In this document: positions 1-12,439 of the stretch, in pieces
How the letters are laid out: every line of letters begins with the position of its first letter
How positions within the stretch are numbered: position 1 is the stretch's first letter
Notes under the pieces: generated by a model
Databases searched by the model: none
Seen by the model: the letters and a program-made list of their open reading frames with translations, nothing else
Told to the model about the DNA's origin: nothing
Assembly (NCBI RefSeq): GCF_028858725.1
Contig: NC_084761.1
Span: 38,490,501-38,554,500 of the forward strand
Direction: 5' to 3'
DNA length: 64,000 bases
Source: Colius striatus
Taxonomy: Eukaryota > Chordata > Aves > Coliiformes > Coliidae
Made by a program: the position numbers and the translations under genes

Positions 1-2011
1 TGTTATTCAAGCATCACAGAGAGTTTCATCTGGACTAAGCTGAATTTGTAACAGTCTCAGAATCTATCTAGTATTACAGATGCCAAGCTCTTGGGTTCTT
101 ACAACTTCCTAAGATTGGAAACATGTTCCTGGGAGAGTGTGTCACATTATGAAGTATACAGGCCTCATTTCTCAAGGTTGGGCTTTTTCCAGATCAAGAG
201 ATTATTTTTGTATACAACTCTTCTAAGATCACTACTAAAGTGCTGTGAAGGAGTAATATTTTGTGTTAGGGTTCTTTAACAGACCTTAAAGAATACCAGA
301 TTATTCAATTACTTAACCTAGTGCATTCAAAAACATGGACACATACAAAAAAACAGAATTTCCATTTGCAGAGGTAATGAGTTAATATAAAGAAGTTTTC
401 CCAAGAGGAAAGCCACTGGAGAACAGATGTTAAATGGGACAGCTTAGGTCTTTGCTGAGTGAAAGAAAAAACCCAAAACTATTCAGACACAAAAAAAAGG
501 AACTTAGAGTTGGAAAGGTGAACCTCCTTCATAGTATAAATAAAAAACTGCATCTGTTCGTTACTTTTATTTCTCATTCCTTTTACACCCACAATTTATC
601 ATTGGTTTGCTCCTTGGTTACAACTAGCAGTCCCAAACCATGAGGATGGTGGTCTAAGGGCAACCTAACAAGTGAATCATTCCTCCTGTCTGGAAAGATC
701 TGTCTAAAACCCTAGGTCACATGGATCACTTCAAATGTCACAAGTGCTGCAACACACACAAAAAAAGTGCCCCTGGTTCTTGTTTAGGATAAAAGAAGGA
801 AATTACTGTAATCTTTTTCATATTACCAAACAGAGAGAATAAAGTAAGCATTTACACACACTGATCTTTACTCCAGCACGTTTAGTCTCCTTCTGAAGTT
901 AACAGTCCTCTCCATCCCCTTGAAATCCATCATCTATGACAACATGAATTCTAGAGCACCTGCATGTGTTTGGTTTGTAAACATTTTTTTTTCTCTCAAA
1001 GTAGGCAGCTGCCCACATGCTCTGCACCAATGAACCCCAGCTCACTTTAACCCCAGAAGAGGGCCAAAGTACAAGATACTAACCCTGCCTTCTAAAGGAA
1101 AGCGTGGAAATACAAACAAGTTCTGTAACTGGATCTTGGGAAGCATTGCTTGACAGAAGGAGCAAAGTACCTTCTTTCTTTGTTGTATCACTTATCCCTT
1201 CACAGGAGCTCTGGCTATATTGCCTACAATAGAGTGACAGATACCTCCTCTTTGATATCTTCACCTGTGTCTGCCATGAGCTCCAGTAAACCAAATCATC
1301 AGGATAAAATATGAAAACGCCTCTCAGTTATTTCTGATCTAAAATGGATGTAACACCAGATCTAATAAAGCCTGTAAAATTCTCTTTCCATCTTTGCAGC
1401 AATGTTTTACCTAATGAGATGATATAATAGTATGTACCCTCTATGTATTCATCAATTTTCTCAGTACCTTCTTTTTAATAATCAGCTCAAAACATGCCTC
1501 ATCTTTTGTGTTTGCATCAAAAGCAATGCATAGTTGAGAAAGGTAAAAGGATAACTAATCTCAGCCAGCCAGAAACATCTTTGTCCATCATAAAACTTAA
1601 AATATCACTGAAGCAAAAGACCAACAAAGTAGAAGTTACATTATACAGATGCTTACCCATCTAGCACATGTAGTACAGCTGTCACTGTTAGATTTAGTGA
1701 TAGAGCAAACTAGCATAATTGTTTACCTTACTGGGGTATTTTGTTATTCTATATTTCTTTTGAACCTTTATTCCATTTGCTTTAATTGCCAATCCACTAC
1801 TAGCCAGGTCTGATATAGACGCATCTACTAGAGATGGCCAAGAGAAATGTCAACTTTTTTCAGCTAACACCTTCCCTGACAGTGACTCAAACCAGAAACT
1901 TTTTAGAATCAACAATTCCATAGGAACTGGAGTGGAAAGAAATGGGTCCTCTTCTCAAAGGTTTAGTTTCTGAGAGTAAATACTGATCACTTACCTAACA
2001 GAAAATTCTTC
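1..2011. other. Intergenic DNA, no gene seen
   Basis: AT-rich sequence left of the endogenous retrovirus. The open frames here are short, lack conserved motifs and look like chance. I see no CR1 tail, tRNA or recognisable exon. Confidence 0.6.
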
Positions 2012-2017
2012 CTACAC

Positions 2018-2306
2018 TGTTGTAGTGGTGCAAGCAATACTCAATCAAAGACACAGAGAAACTAGGTAATGCACATGCAGAGACATACACAAGCAACACA
2101 GTACAACCTATAAAATTGACTCAAAGCCACCCTTCCCTTGCTAGCTACCTCCTTATATGATGCTTCTGCCCATGTGATCACCCAGGGCCCAACTGATTAA
2201 CTTGCAGCACCTGTTTATGATAATTGGAAGTAGCTTGCCAGCTGCATTAACTTGTCCCTAACATCTTTATTCAAGCTGGCTGGTCCAAGCTACATTTGTG
2301 CCTACA
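2018..2306 (-). repeat. 3' LTR of the endogenous retrovirus
   Basis: It begins on the minus strand with TGTAGGCACAAATG at 2306 and ends with CTACAACA at 2018, so the TG...CA ends are present. A TATA-like stretch (ATATAAGG on the minus strand, near 2152-2160) lies inside. The first 72 bases are repeated at 4271-4342 with about three differences, which pairs the two as LTRs of one insertion. Confidence 0.8.
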
Positions 2307-2309
2307 ATT

Positions 2310-2327
2310 CCTCCCTTTTTCTTTTTT
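2310..2327 (-). other. Polypurine tract of the endogenous retrovirus
   Basis: On the minus strand an unbroken purine run of A and G (six A, G, five A, GGGAG) lies four bases before the LTR start at 2306. This is where a retroviral plus-strand primer sits. It independently supports the minus orientation and the LTR boundary. Confidence 0.75.
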
Positions 2328-2813
2328 GGACCAGCCAGACTTCAGCAACACATTTCAAAATTAAAGGTACATGAAGAAAACATAAATATTTTTACCCATG
2401 GCCATGAGTTTACAACAAAAGGTCAATAACAGCTACATCGCTGAACAATATAATACAGAAATCCATAAACTCAAAATAAACATAATCTGATATATGTTGC
2501 CAGGAGGGACACATACAGGCAGGAAGGGATGAATTCTCTGTAACTCCACTGATATTTCTGTTTCCTGAATGTAATTTCGGACTCTTCTTCAACTTCTTTA
2601 CCATGTTTCTCTGTGAGCATTATCTGTAAATTAGAAAAAACTCTCCATCTGTAGAAAACACACCATTTTTGCTTTCAGGTTTCCATTGGCCGTCTTGTTA
2701 AGTTCTTCAATTCTTTTAATGCAATCCAGATTGCTGGAGGAATTTACAGTAGCATATGTGGTGCCACAGTTGACAGGGTTTATCTTTTAATAGGATGATG
2801 GATTGAGGGTGGA

Positions 2814-4270
2814 TCACTTGGTTCTTTCCTCAAGATTGTTTTTTCCATTGCTCTTACAGTCATTAAGTCCTTTCAGTTGATGTGGCTTGATCCATTTTGC
2901 TGGAATCCACCGGGGACCTTGATCTGTAATGACACAAGCATAGCCTCTTCCCCACGTTAACAGACCTTCAGGTCCTTGCCACTCTCCAGTAGTGGGATTC
3001 TTATACCAAACTTTAGGTTTGTCAGTAAAATGCAAATCCCGACTCATTTGGGCAAAGTATGTTAATGCTGCTGGTTCATTCTCGTTTGCCACAATTCTGA
3101 GATGATTCATTGTATAAAGGGCTTTCATTAGTCTACCTTGAGGGCTCACTCCCTCTTCCCCCGTTTTTTGTTTTTCTAGCAGTCCTTTTAAGGTTTGATG
3201 AGTAAGTTCAATAATGGCTTGACTGGTGGAATTTCCTGGGATTCCAGTAGTATGTTTAACACCCCATAAGTTCAGAAACTTATGTGTTCTACTGGCTATG
3301 TATCCCGAGCCATTATCAGTTTTTATCTCTCGTGGAACACCAAGGACTGCAAAGCAACTCCTCCAATGTCTTATGACGTCTCAAGCACTGTCACTCGTTA
3401 AGGCTGTGGCCCAAGCTATGGCCTAATAGATATCAATAATGACATGTATTCGTTTAAATTGTCAAAAGGGAGCATATCTGATTGCCATATTCCTAATGGT
3501 GCCAGACCCCTGGGATTGACTCCTACCCCTAGGCTGATTTGATTCTGGCATGCAGGGCATGTGGAAACAATACCCTGAGTGTCCAATATGGTCAGATCAA
3601 ACTGCTTTGCCAGCATTTTCACACCTTGGTGAAAAAAGTCATGTGATCTTTGGGCTTGAGAAAATTTGTCAATTGTTGGCCCCGTAGGTATCAATAAAGG
3701 AGCTGCCACTATCTTGTCAACAATTTCATTGCCAACTGATAGGCCACCTTTTAAGTCCAAATGGCTTCAAATATGTCCAATATAATAAGCAGTTTGACAT
3801 TCATTTATCTGATGCCAGAGCGGCAGAAATAAGTGATACAGATTCTGATTAGAGATTTCTTTCAACAATGCTTTCTCTAATCGAGTGACGGCATCGACCA
3901 CATAGAGGGAATCAGAGATGATGTTTAATGGGACATCTGGCCATTTCTCAAAAGTTTTAACTACAACCATCAGCTTCAGCAGTTGAACTGAGTTGCCTGG
4001 GGAGTGAACAGTTAGGTTTTGCCATTGTCCATTCTCCCACCAAACCACTCCTGCTTTGGCTTGGATCTTACTTGCTTCGGTAAAAACAGTCAGGCCTTTA
4101 ACGAGTACTGCTGATCTCAACAGCCAGTCTTCCATTTGAAATTTAACAGAGAACAATTTATGGGCCGGATAATGATTATTTATAGTCCCTGGATATGACA
4201 ATAAGGCCCACTGTAATTCATCAGATTGTTGCATCACCCAGTTCAAGAACTCATCTGTGAGAGGAACAGT
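2814..4270 (-). pseudogene. Broken retroviral pol remnant (RNase H and integrase)
   Basis: This is the 3' part of a retroviral pol gene, interrupted by stops and frame changes. From 4246 to 3767 an RNase H-like stretch shows FTEAS, where the family normally has an Asp (TDAS), and later SDSLYVV. From 3760 to 3416 is the integrase N-terminal zinc region, with a His pair in SHDFFHQ and a Cys pair in CPACQ. Between 3416 and about 3150 lies the integrase core, with a TDNGSGY motif and a later conserved Glu. From 3149 to 2814 the integrase C-terminal part shows LTWGRGY. In a working element RNase H removes the RNA template and integrase inserts the DNA copy; this copy cannot do either intact. No reverse transcriptase domain remains upstream. 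Confidence 0.85.
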
Positions 4271-4342
4271 TTGCCAGCTGCATTAACTTGTCCCTACCAT
4301 CTTTATTCAAGCTGGATGGTCCAAGCCACATTTGTGCCTACA
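4271..4342 (-). repeat. Stump of the 5' LTR
   Basis: 72 bp matching the beginning of the 3' LTR (TGTAGGCACAAATG on the minus strand), with about three mismatches. It runs straight into pol sequence at 4270, so most of the LTR, the primer-binding site, gag, protease and RT were lost in one or more deletions. Confidence 0.75.
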
Positions 4343-4826
4343 CTACATAATATTTAATCTGTACCTGTCTGTCAGAACAGCATCTCTTCAGTGCCAGCAA
4401 GCTTAGAAGTCTATGCTGCTAAGCAGTTCAAAAACAATAGCTTTATTTTCTAGATGAAAGTTCACGAACAATACAGGAAACCTCACCTTAGTTTCTCCTG
4501 AGTTTTCTTATTCTTGATCTGACAGGCTTGTACCATTGCTGGTACAAACCTCTTACATTATATTCCAAAGGGAAATCATAACAAAGCTCAGATTTAAAGA
4601 AGCTTCAGTGTTACCAGTTTTTTTACACAGAGGCCTAAACACAAACCACAACCCCCATAGGGAGTTAAATTTCCACTCTGCAGAAAGAGCAGCAAGGATT
4701 CTTGACAGCCACAACTATCCAACTGAAAAGAAGGTGTCCTGCAGGCTTTAGGAATACATGAAACAGCTGCAACAGTTGTGATCCAATTTCACCTTCAGTC
4801 TTATTTTACAGAACTATGAATATTTA

Positions 4827-5160
4827 ATGTTTACTTTCAGAACACATCGGCGGGACACGCAGCAGTGGCAAGGCTCCGTTTTTGCAGCTGAGCAGCTGAT
4901 TGAGGTATTCCAGGTGGTCCGGGGGTTCCTGGAGCATGGAGAGAGGAGGCAAAGTGAGGAGACCTGCCAGGAGCCAGCAGCTCTAGAGGGGAATGGTCTT
5001 GCCAGGAGGTGGAGTCGCAGCAACCATGAGGGATTTAAACATTCCCCAGGTAGTGTGAGTGACCAGGAGCACGGCATGTCAGTTTGCATGGTGGTTCGAG
5101 CAGAGAGGATGGGCAGGGAGCAATCCCACAGCTCACAAAGAGAGCCCTAAGTCAGATAAG
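4827..5160. other. GC-rich segment of unknown origin
   Basis: A GC-rich block in AT-rich surroundings, lying between the endogenous retrovirus and a minus-strand CR1 fragment. It is open on the plus strand for 107 codons (4827-5150) and on the minus strand for 91 codons, but neither translation resembles a family I recognise. A pyrimidine-rich stretch ending in CAG precedes it at about 4830-4841. It may be an old retroelement fragment, such as an LTR or a CR1 5' part. I cannot assign it. Confidence 0.35.
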
Positions 5161-5178
5161 TTCTCCTGCCTGGTTCCA

Positions 5179-5516
5179 TCCTCCTAACACCCGCCCTTCA
5201 AGTGTTCGTAAACATTAATGAGGTCACTCCTCAGTCTCCTCCAAGTTGAAGAGCCCCAGCTCCCTCAGCCTTTCATCATAAGGGAGACACTCTACTCCGT
5301 CATCTTTGTCACCCTGTCCTTGAACTGAGGGGCCCAGAACTAGACACAATATTCCAGATGTGGTCTCATGAAGGCAGGGTAGAGGGAGAGGAGAACCTCT
5401 CTTGACCTACTGCCCACACCCCTTCTAATACATCCTCCAGGATGCCATTGGCCTTCTTGGCCATGAGAGCATATTGCTAGCTCGTGGTCATCCTGCTGTC
5501 CACCAGGTCCCTTGGT
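5179..5516 (-). mobile_element. CR1 LINE fragment
   Basis: Minus-strand CR1 matching the part of the 3' region that reads, in the window, through 'aagagccccagctccctcag' and 'ggccttcttggccatgagag'. It aligns with the copy at 33536-34193. The last ~300 bp and the ATTCTATG tail are missing, so it is truncated at both ends. Confidence 0.8.
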
Positions 5517-7204
5517 TTTCATTTGTCAGGAATCAGGACAGGGCCTCACTGAAGCATTCAGTCCAGCCAATTGCTTTAGATACAAAAGCTTTTCTACCCT
5601 CAGAAAATGTAATAGCAAATAAGAAATTGCAACCTTTGTGTCAGTCTACGATGTTTTTCCGAGTAGTCAGGAAATCTCACTAATGTGAATTGCTACAACT
5701 ATTTTTTCTGATACTGCTATTATTACTTTTCCATGTTTGCGCTCAGTATACCTGTCACATGGCACCATCCTCAAAATCCTTGTTACCCATCCTCAAAGTA
5801 GCACTGTTTACATTCACAGATTATTTATCACATATTGGTCTGAATAGTTTACATATCTGCATTCAGCTCTTCTCATTCAGCTTTCCTTTTCTCACTCTTA
5901 TCTTTGAAAGACCTACAAGCAATTGCTGGAAAACCCTGATAATCCTATTCATATAAGCCACTACACTGCTATTATCCAACAGCGTTCAAGTAAACTAGCA
6001 CATGAACCAATCAGTCTATACATATATCTCTTTGTATTACAGTTTTTTAATACTTTAGTTACTCTATCAGATGAAGGTTAATAGATGTGTTTAGTAGCAT
6101 ACAACTCATCCATCCATAAAGTGATCCAAGGAACAGCGACACATTCAACAGCCTAGCAACAATTAATTAGAAATATACTACATAATACACTACAAGTATT
6201 GAAAACATGGGGGTTTTTACTGCAGCGAAGCAGTGCTTATCTGATTTTTTTTCTTCAAGGTTACACCCAAGTTTCATATCCAGAGTCATGCAATGCTTAA
6301 CTTGCATTCAAGTCAAGTGTTATGTATTTCAGCCTCTGAAACTGTGACTACAAAATGGAGAATTTCAATGGCTACATTTGAATATGCATATTTGAAATAT
6401 AAATCTTGATAAGTAGGTAAAATATTTCCATTTCCTCCAAATTATGTATTTCTTGATTTCAAGTCTAAAAGGAACCAATCCGATCATGCTATCTGACCTC
6501 ACACTTGCCAGCAACACACAACATATGTCTGGAAGCACAGAACTACCATTTGTAATCACCATCTGTTTTATGCCTTTAAATCTAGTCTCAAGCAAAAAGC
6601 AAACCTGGATAGTATCTGATTCTGCTGTGATCAAGTATCTGATTCTGCTGTGACCCAGAGAAATTTCACTGACCTTGGAGTTTAGCAAGTGCAAAATCTC
6701 AGTTAAGTAATTACACTTGCTCTGGAAAACTTTTCAATGTATACAATTATATCCAGGAAAAAGCAATGGGCACAGTATTGTGAAGCAAAAAAAGGAAGTG
6801 AAAATTACAGCCTTCTATGCACCGCTGAAGTGTTTACAATTTAAAAATTAACTGCTTCTTTACAAGATTGGTCTTTCTTACAGAGTGACTTTCTACTTCT
6901 TCCTATTCAACTGTTGTGCTTTAATATGATCTACAAGTTTGCCTTAGATACTTAAGTACAGCACGAAAATAAATTCTTGAAGTAGATGCATCTATTTGAA
7001 TAAATATTGTCTCAGATTTACTTCAGAAAAAATTCCATGAGAGAAATAGTGTCCTGAGAACAAATAGCGACTGTCAGATAACAACCAGGGTAGTATTACT
7101 CTGACAACTGCAGTTAATTTTTTTAGTTACCAAATAGAAGGCAAATGCAGCACAAGGCTGTATTTCTATCCTCCCACAACCACTTCTTAACTTTCCATCA
7201 TCTA
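5517..7204. other. Intergenic DNA, no gene seen
   Basis: AT-rich sequence with only chance open frames, including a hydrophobic one at 5690-5956 that has no family resemblance. A short tandem duplication lies at 6611-6656. Confidence 0.5.
6611..6656 (+). repeat. 23-bp tandem duplication
   Basis: The unit beginning agtatctgattctgctgtga occurs twice in a row (6611-6633 and 6634-6656) and differs only in the last bases. Confidence 0.85.
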
Positions 7205-8618
7205 CCAGCAGTCCCAGCTAGCCATGGAGATCCCAGTGGACTAGAGCTTAGCAAATGTGACAACTAGCTACAAGAAGGGCCAGAAGAAGGATTCTGGGAA
7301 CTACAGGTCTTTCAGACTGACCTTGGTGCTGGGAAAGGATCATCCTCAGTGCCACTGTGAGGCACATGCAGGACAACCAAGGGTTCAGGCCCAGTCAGCA
7401 CGGCTTTATAAATGGTAGATCCTGCTTGACTAACCTGGTCTCCATTTAGTGATCCATTTAGTGGATGAGGGAAAGGCTGTGGATGTGGTCTTCCTGGACT
7501 TTAGTAAGGCCTTCGACACAGTCTCCCACAGCATCCTCCTGGAGAAACTGGCTGTCCATAGCTTGGATGGACCTACTCTGTATTGGGTGGAAACCTCTCA
7601 GGATGGCCAGACCCAGAGAGTGGTGGTGAATGCAATTAAATCCACTTGGCAACTGGTCAGTAGTGGTGTTTCCCAGGGCTCAGTGCTGGGGCCTGTTTTG
7701 TTTAACAACTTTATCAATGACCTGGATGAGGGGATTGAATGCACTCTCAGCAAAATTGCTGACAATGTCAAACTGGGCAAGAGCATAGACCTGCTTGAGA
7801 GAAGAAAGGCTCTTCAGAGGGACCTGGACAGGTTGGATAGATGGGTCAAGGCCAATTATATAAGGTTTAACAAGGCCAAGTGCCGGGTGCTGCAGAAAGG
7901 CTGAGGCAGAAAGGTGGAGACTTGTCCTATGGAAAAGTACCTGGGAGTCTGTTACAGACATCTGAATATGAGCCAGCAATGTGCTCAGGTGGCTGAAGAG
8001 GCCCATGGCGTCCTGGCTTGTCTCAGAAATAGTGTGGCCAGTAGGACCAAGGAAGTGATTGTCCTCCTGCGCTTGCCAGTGGTGAGGCCACACCTCAAAT
8101 ACTGTGTTCAATTTTGGGCCTCTCACTACAAGAAGGACATTGAAGTGCTGGAGTGTGTCCAGAAACAGGCAACAAATCTGGTGAAGGGCCTTGAGAACAA
8201 GTCTTATGAGGCGTAGCTGAGGGAGCTGGGGATGTTTAGCCTAGAAAAGAGGAGACAGAGGAAACATGATCACTCTCTACAGCTACAGGAAAGAAGGTTG
8301 TAGTGAGGTGAAGGTTGGTCTCTTCTCCAGTAATGAATAATAAAACAAGAGGAAGTGGGCTCAAGTTGCAACAGGAATGTTTAGATTAGGAATTAGAAAG
8401 AGCTTTTTCATTGACAGGGTTGTTAAACAATGGAACAGGCTGCACAGAGAAGTGGTGGAGGCACCATCCCTGGAGGTATTTAAAAGAAACATATATTAGA
8501 TGTTGAGGGATATGGTTTAAGTTTAGTAGTGGGCCTGGCAATGTGAGACTAGCAGTTGAACTTGATGATCTTGAAGGTCTTTTCCAACCAAAATGGTTCT
8601 AAGATTCTATGATTCTTA
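7205..8618 (+). mobile_element. CR1 LINE, 3' half with decayed RT
   Basis: Plus-strand CR1 from the reverse-transcriptase domain to the 3' tail (tctaagattctatgattctt). Bases 7449-7904 stay open and show [26 protein letters not shown] and a degenerate catalytic box, IADN instead of the usual FADD. CR1 RT copies the element's RNA at a nicked target, and the DD to DN change removes a metal-binding Asp, so this copy is dead. It looks more diverged than the other long CR1 copies here. Confidence 0.88.
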
Positions 8619-10334
8619 ATGCTTCAGTTTTTAGTGCCTTTCCTAGGCCTTCCCTTTCACTTGACAAGATCATCATTTTGATTAGCTACTGTGTTGCTAT
8701 TTCCTCCTTTTCTGAGAAGTGCAACTATTCCTTCTATATCTGTCTAAAATTTGCCTAAGCAGCAGTTAATCATATGACTCTCGCAGCAAACCACAAGAGT
8801 AAAATAATTTTATGGAGGCTACCCTGCAACAAGAGGCTGTGAATACAGCATTGCTTCTTGATGTTAAAGGTGCTATTTGTAGTTTTTCCTAACAGAAGTT
8901 TTACAAGAGAAAAAAAAATAATATACACATTTTAATGTGCATTTAAAATTCTAAAGGTATATATCCAACAACTTGATAGTGATATGAAGAATTAAAAAAC
9001 CTTTTTGACAGAACTACCAGATAAAGCACATCATCCATGTTGTGTTGCAATCAGTAGCTCTACCACAATATGCACACTCGCTGAAACCTGTCTGCAAATT
9101 TAGTGAACGTTAAGTGATAAAGCAATTAAAAAATTACTGTTAAAAAAAAAAATCAAATGCAGCTCTAAGTCTCAGGAAAATTCAGTTTGATCCATTACCT
9201 GGCTTCCAACATATATCAAGTCAATCCAACATATATCATTTCGATCTCCAGAGACTTCCCGGTGCTTGCTAACTGCATGATGACAAAATGAATAAAGCAT
9301 GGTCTTCACTTTGGGCTAGTCAGAGTAAGCTCTGGTAATACTTAAAGCAGAGTCAGTACACACATTCAGTGTTGCCTGGCTAATGAAGAGTTTCACCGAG
9401 TTTTGCTAGTTATAGAGTTTCTTTAAAACACAGATATTTAACTATAAAAAAGAAAAAGGGTATTTGTGAAAATGGACCAAACTTTTCTCCCCACCCTTAG
9501 AAACCAGAGTCATGGGCATATGCAAGGCAGAGACTGTTCTATCTCCTATTGCAAACAACTAGGAATGGGCACTGTACACTTTTGGAGCACTGATACAGAT
9601 TACAGACTACTGCTACTGAGTAACTGACTTTCTGCTTACATTAATTATTTGGTAGAATTTTTGCCTTTTTATAAAATTTAGTAGTGATATAAGAAAAACC
9701 TATAAGCAACTCAAAATCTAGTTTAAGTAATTGGTATTAGAAATCTATGTGAAAAAAATGAATTCCACTACTTACTGGCACTTGCTTTGCAGCACTTGAT
9801 CACACCAAGAAATCGTTTTCCAGTACAAAAAGTTGAATGTCCATATCTCCATTACATAGTTGAGTTGTAACAGACTAAAAGAACTTAAGATCCCAGAAGA
9901 AAGCAGAATCAGGCTAAAGTACCGGTAGATATGAGAACAACAATCATTCTTTCGGCCTAATATCAGTGCTCACTAACTTTTGACAGTTGTCCTGCCTGCA
10001 GTGACCTGTTTGAACTCCTGCTGCCAAATTCTTGATGTAACATTTTCTCTAAAAGAACTTTTTACTAAAGGTTAGTTATTATATTACTATTTATAATATA
10101 TTATTGTTTTGATATAACAGCTATTATTGAAATAATTTGCCTTCAAAAAACCTTCCAAGACAACTGCAGCCTAAAATAGCCTGATGTTGAGTTACTTCTA
10201 CATACTTTACACAGGTCTAATGGCAGATTTGCAACCTCAGTACATTACAAATTATATCAAATCTACCAGATTAATCATACACAGGTTGGGATCAATTGCT
10301 AACACACATGGTCCTTATATTTAGCTTTTCTCAG
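8619..10334. other. Intergenic DNA, no gene seen
   Basis: AT-rich sequence between two CR1 copies. A 14-bp motif, tccaacatatatca, is repeated about 20 bp apart near 9207-9240. I see nothing else. Confidence 0.5.
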
Positions 10335-11255
10335 CTGTTATCAACAATCTGAATGAGGGGACAGAGTGTACCCTCAGCAAGTTCGCTGATGACAACAAAC
10401 TGGGAGGACTGGCTGATTCCCCAGAAGGCTGTGCTGCCATTCAGCGGGTTGGGCAGAGATGAACATCATGAGATTCAGCAAGGACAAGTGCAGAGTCCTG
10501 CACCTGCGGAGGAACAACCCCATGCACCAGTACAGGCTGGGAGTCAAACTGGTGAAGAGCAGCTCTGCAGAGAGAGACCTGGGAGTCCTGATTGATAATA
10601 AACTAAACATGAGCCAGCAATGTGCCCTCAATGGCCAAGAAGGCCAATGGCATCCTGGGAGGCATCCAGAAGAGTGTGGCCAGCAGGTCAAGGGAGATTC
10701 TTCTCCCTCTCTACTCTGCCCTGGTGAGGCCTCATCTGGAGTCCTGTGTCCAGTTCTGGGCTCCTCAGTTCAAGAGAGACAGAAAGCTTCTGAAGAGAGT
10801 CCAGCGCAGGCCACCAAGATGATCAGGGGACTGGAATATCTTTCATACAAGGAAAGACTGTGGGAACTGGGGCTGTTTAGTCTAGAGAAGAGGAGACTGA
10901 GGGGAGATCTTATTAACATTTATAAATATCTAAAGGGTGGCTGTCAGGAGGTTGGGACATCCCTTTTTTCTATTGTAGATAGTAACAGGACAAGGGGTAA
11001 CGGGATGAAGTTGGAACAAAAAAAGTTCCACTTAAATATAAGGAAAAACTATTTTACTGTGAGGGTGACGGAGCAGTGGCACAGGCTGCCCGGAGGGGTT
11101 GTGGAGTCTCCTTCCTTGGAGGTCTTCAAGACGTGCCTGGATATGTTCCTATGCGACTTTATCTAGGTGAACCTGCTTCTGCAGGGAGGTTGGACCATAT
11201 GATCTCTAAAGATGTCTTCCAACCCCTACCATTCTATGATTCTGTGATATTTACT
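10335..11255 (+). mobile_element. CR1 LINE, 5'-truncated
   Basis: It starts inside the RT domain at the FADD region ([10 protein letters not shown] is readable near 10375) and runs to the 3' tail (cattctatgattctgtgata). The remaining frame is 10459-11166, shifted against the FADD segment, so a small indel separates them. The frame ends with the FLCDFI-type CR1 C-terminus. The 5' truncation is typical of CR1 insertion. Confidence 0.9.
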
Positions 11256-12439
11256 AATACAAACTAATCACTTCAAAGGGCTGTTCTAAAGGCTGTCATG
11301 TTACTGCAACACTGAATGTGTCCCCACACCACCTTTCAATGTGTTGCCAGAGGGCAGACTTATCTATGACAAGCATTTAAGAAAATGTCAAAGGCAAAAT
11401 GTCAAACTAGCATGCTAGATTTTCATTGTTTACCTCAAGCATTCAAACCATTCATAGGAAATGTTTGTCTGACTCAAAACTCACCTCTCTGCAGAAAACT
11501 TTTACATTTTATTTGAACACAAAATTCAAGCATGCGACGAGACCAGAGGGTAAAATTTCAACTATGTTTAGGAAGACTAGACATCAGGACTATAGTGAGC
11601 ATGCAGGGATACCATCTCCCACTGTTTGCTTCTAAACAGAGCTGTTCCAAGAGGTCCACAAGGCTCCATTAACCAGATGCTATTTGTTCCTGGCTGCTTC
11701 TGTATCTCAGGTGCTTTTCTCTGACCATCCCAAACTACCCAGGATCTATCCTTGCCAAGCAACCTGTCACCCAGGTGGCCACGCACAGGCATCCCAGCAG
11801 TGGCTGAAAAGTGGGATGCATTCCACTGTTTCAGCAGACTGGATAGCCTTACTCCTTAGAAATCATCAGCAGAAAATTAGACTAAAGTGAAATGGGTCTA
11901 ACAACAGCAATGACTGTGACTCTCAGTCTTTGCTTGTCTCTGGGCAGCAGTATGAGAAAATCAAGAGATTAAGGCCTACCAGAACTGCCACATTTTGCTC
12001 TTCCAGTAAACCTGCTCTGTAGCAGCTGTGTGTGTTTTGGCTTTAATTCCCTGCAGACGCAGGTCATACCTAGGGTTCTAGGCACATGGCCAACAGTCAC
12101 AGCTTGAGGATCACTCCTGAGTACACTGAACCAAGTGCCTGCTTAACTTTCCAGTCCAATTTGGACAAGAAAGAGGAGTCATATAGCTAAAAGCCCTGTG
12201 TATAAAAGTTACATCTATGTCTCCAGAAACCTGTGGATCCTTAGGTCCTATATGCAGGATCTGTAGTGTTGGTAATTAATAGTCAAAAGTTAAAACAGAA
12301 AGGAGAAGCTAATACACAAAAGAGTTAATCTTGTAAGTAGAAGATTAAAGAAAGCCTAGTAAAATAATTATGGTAGCTTGTTAAAATTAAATACTTGATC
12401 TAATGCTTGCCCTTTAAGTCATTCCAGATTAACTACAGC
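11256..12439. other. Intergenic DNA, no gene seen
   Basis: Unique-looking AT-rich sequence. The open frames are short and without motifs. Confidence 0.5.

Larger units (their letters stand above)
2012..4348 (-). mobile_element. Truncated class II-like endogenous retrovirus
   Basis: A defective provirus reading on the minus strand. In transcription order it has a 72-bp stump of the 5' LTR (4342 down to 4271), a pol remnant with RNase H and integrase (about 4270 to 2814), a short tail, a polypurine tract, and a 3' LTR (2306 to 2018). The flanks read ctacac (2012-2017) and ctacat (4343-4348), which fits a 6-bp target duplication with one later change. Gag, protease, reverse transcriptase and most or all of env are missing, and there is no primer-binding site because most of the 5' LTR is gone. 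A 6-bp duplication and a GRG-containing integrase tail suggest a class II (ERVK/beta-like) element. The class call is inference. Confidence 0.85.
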
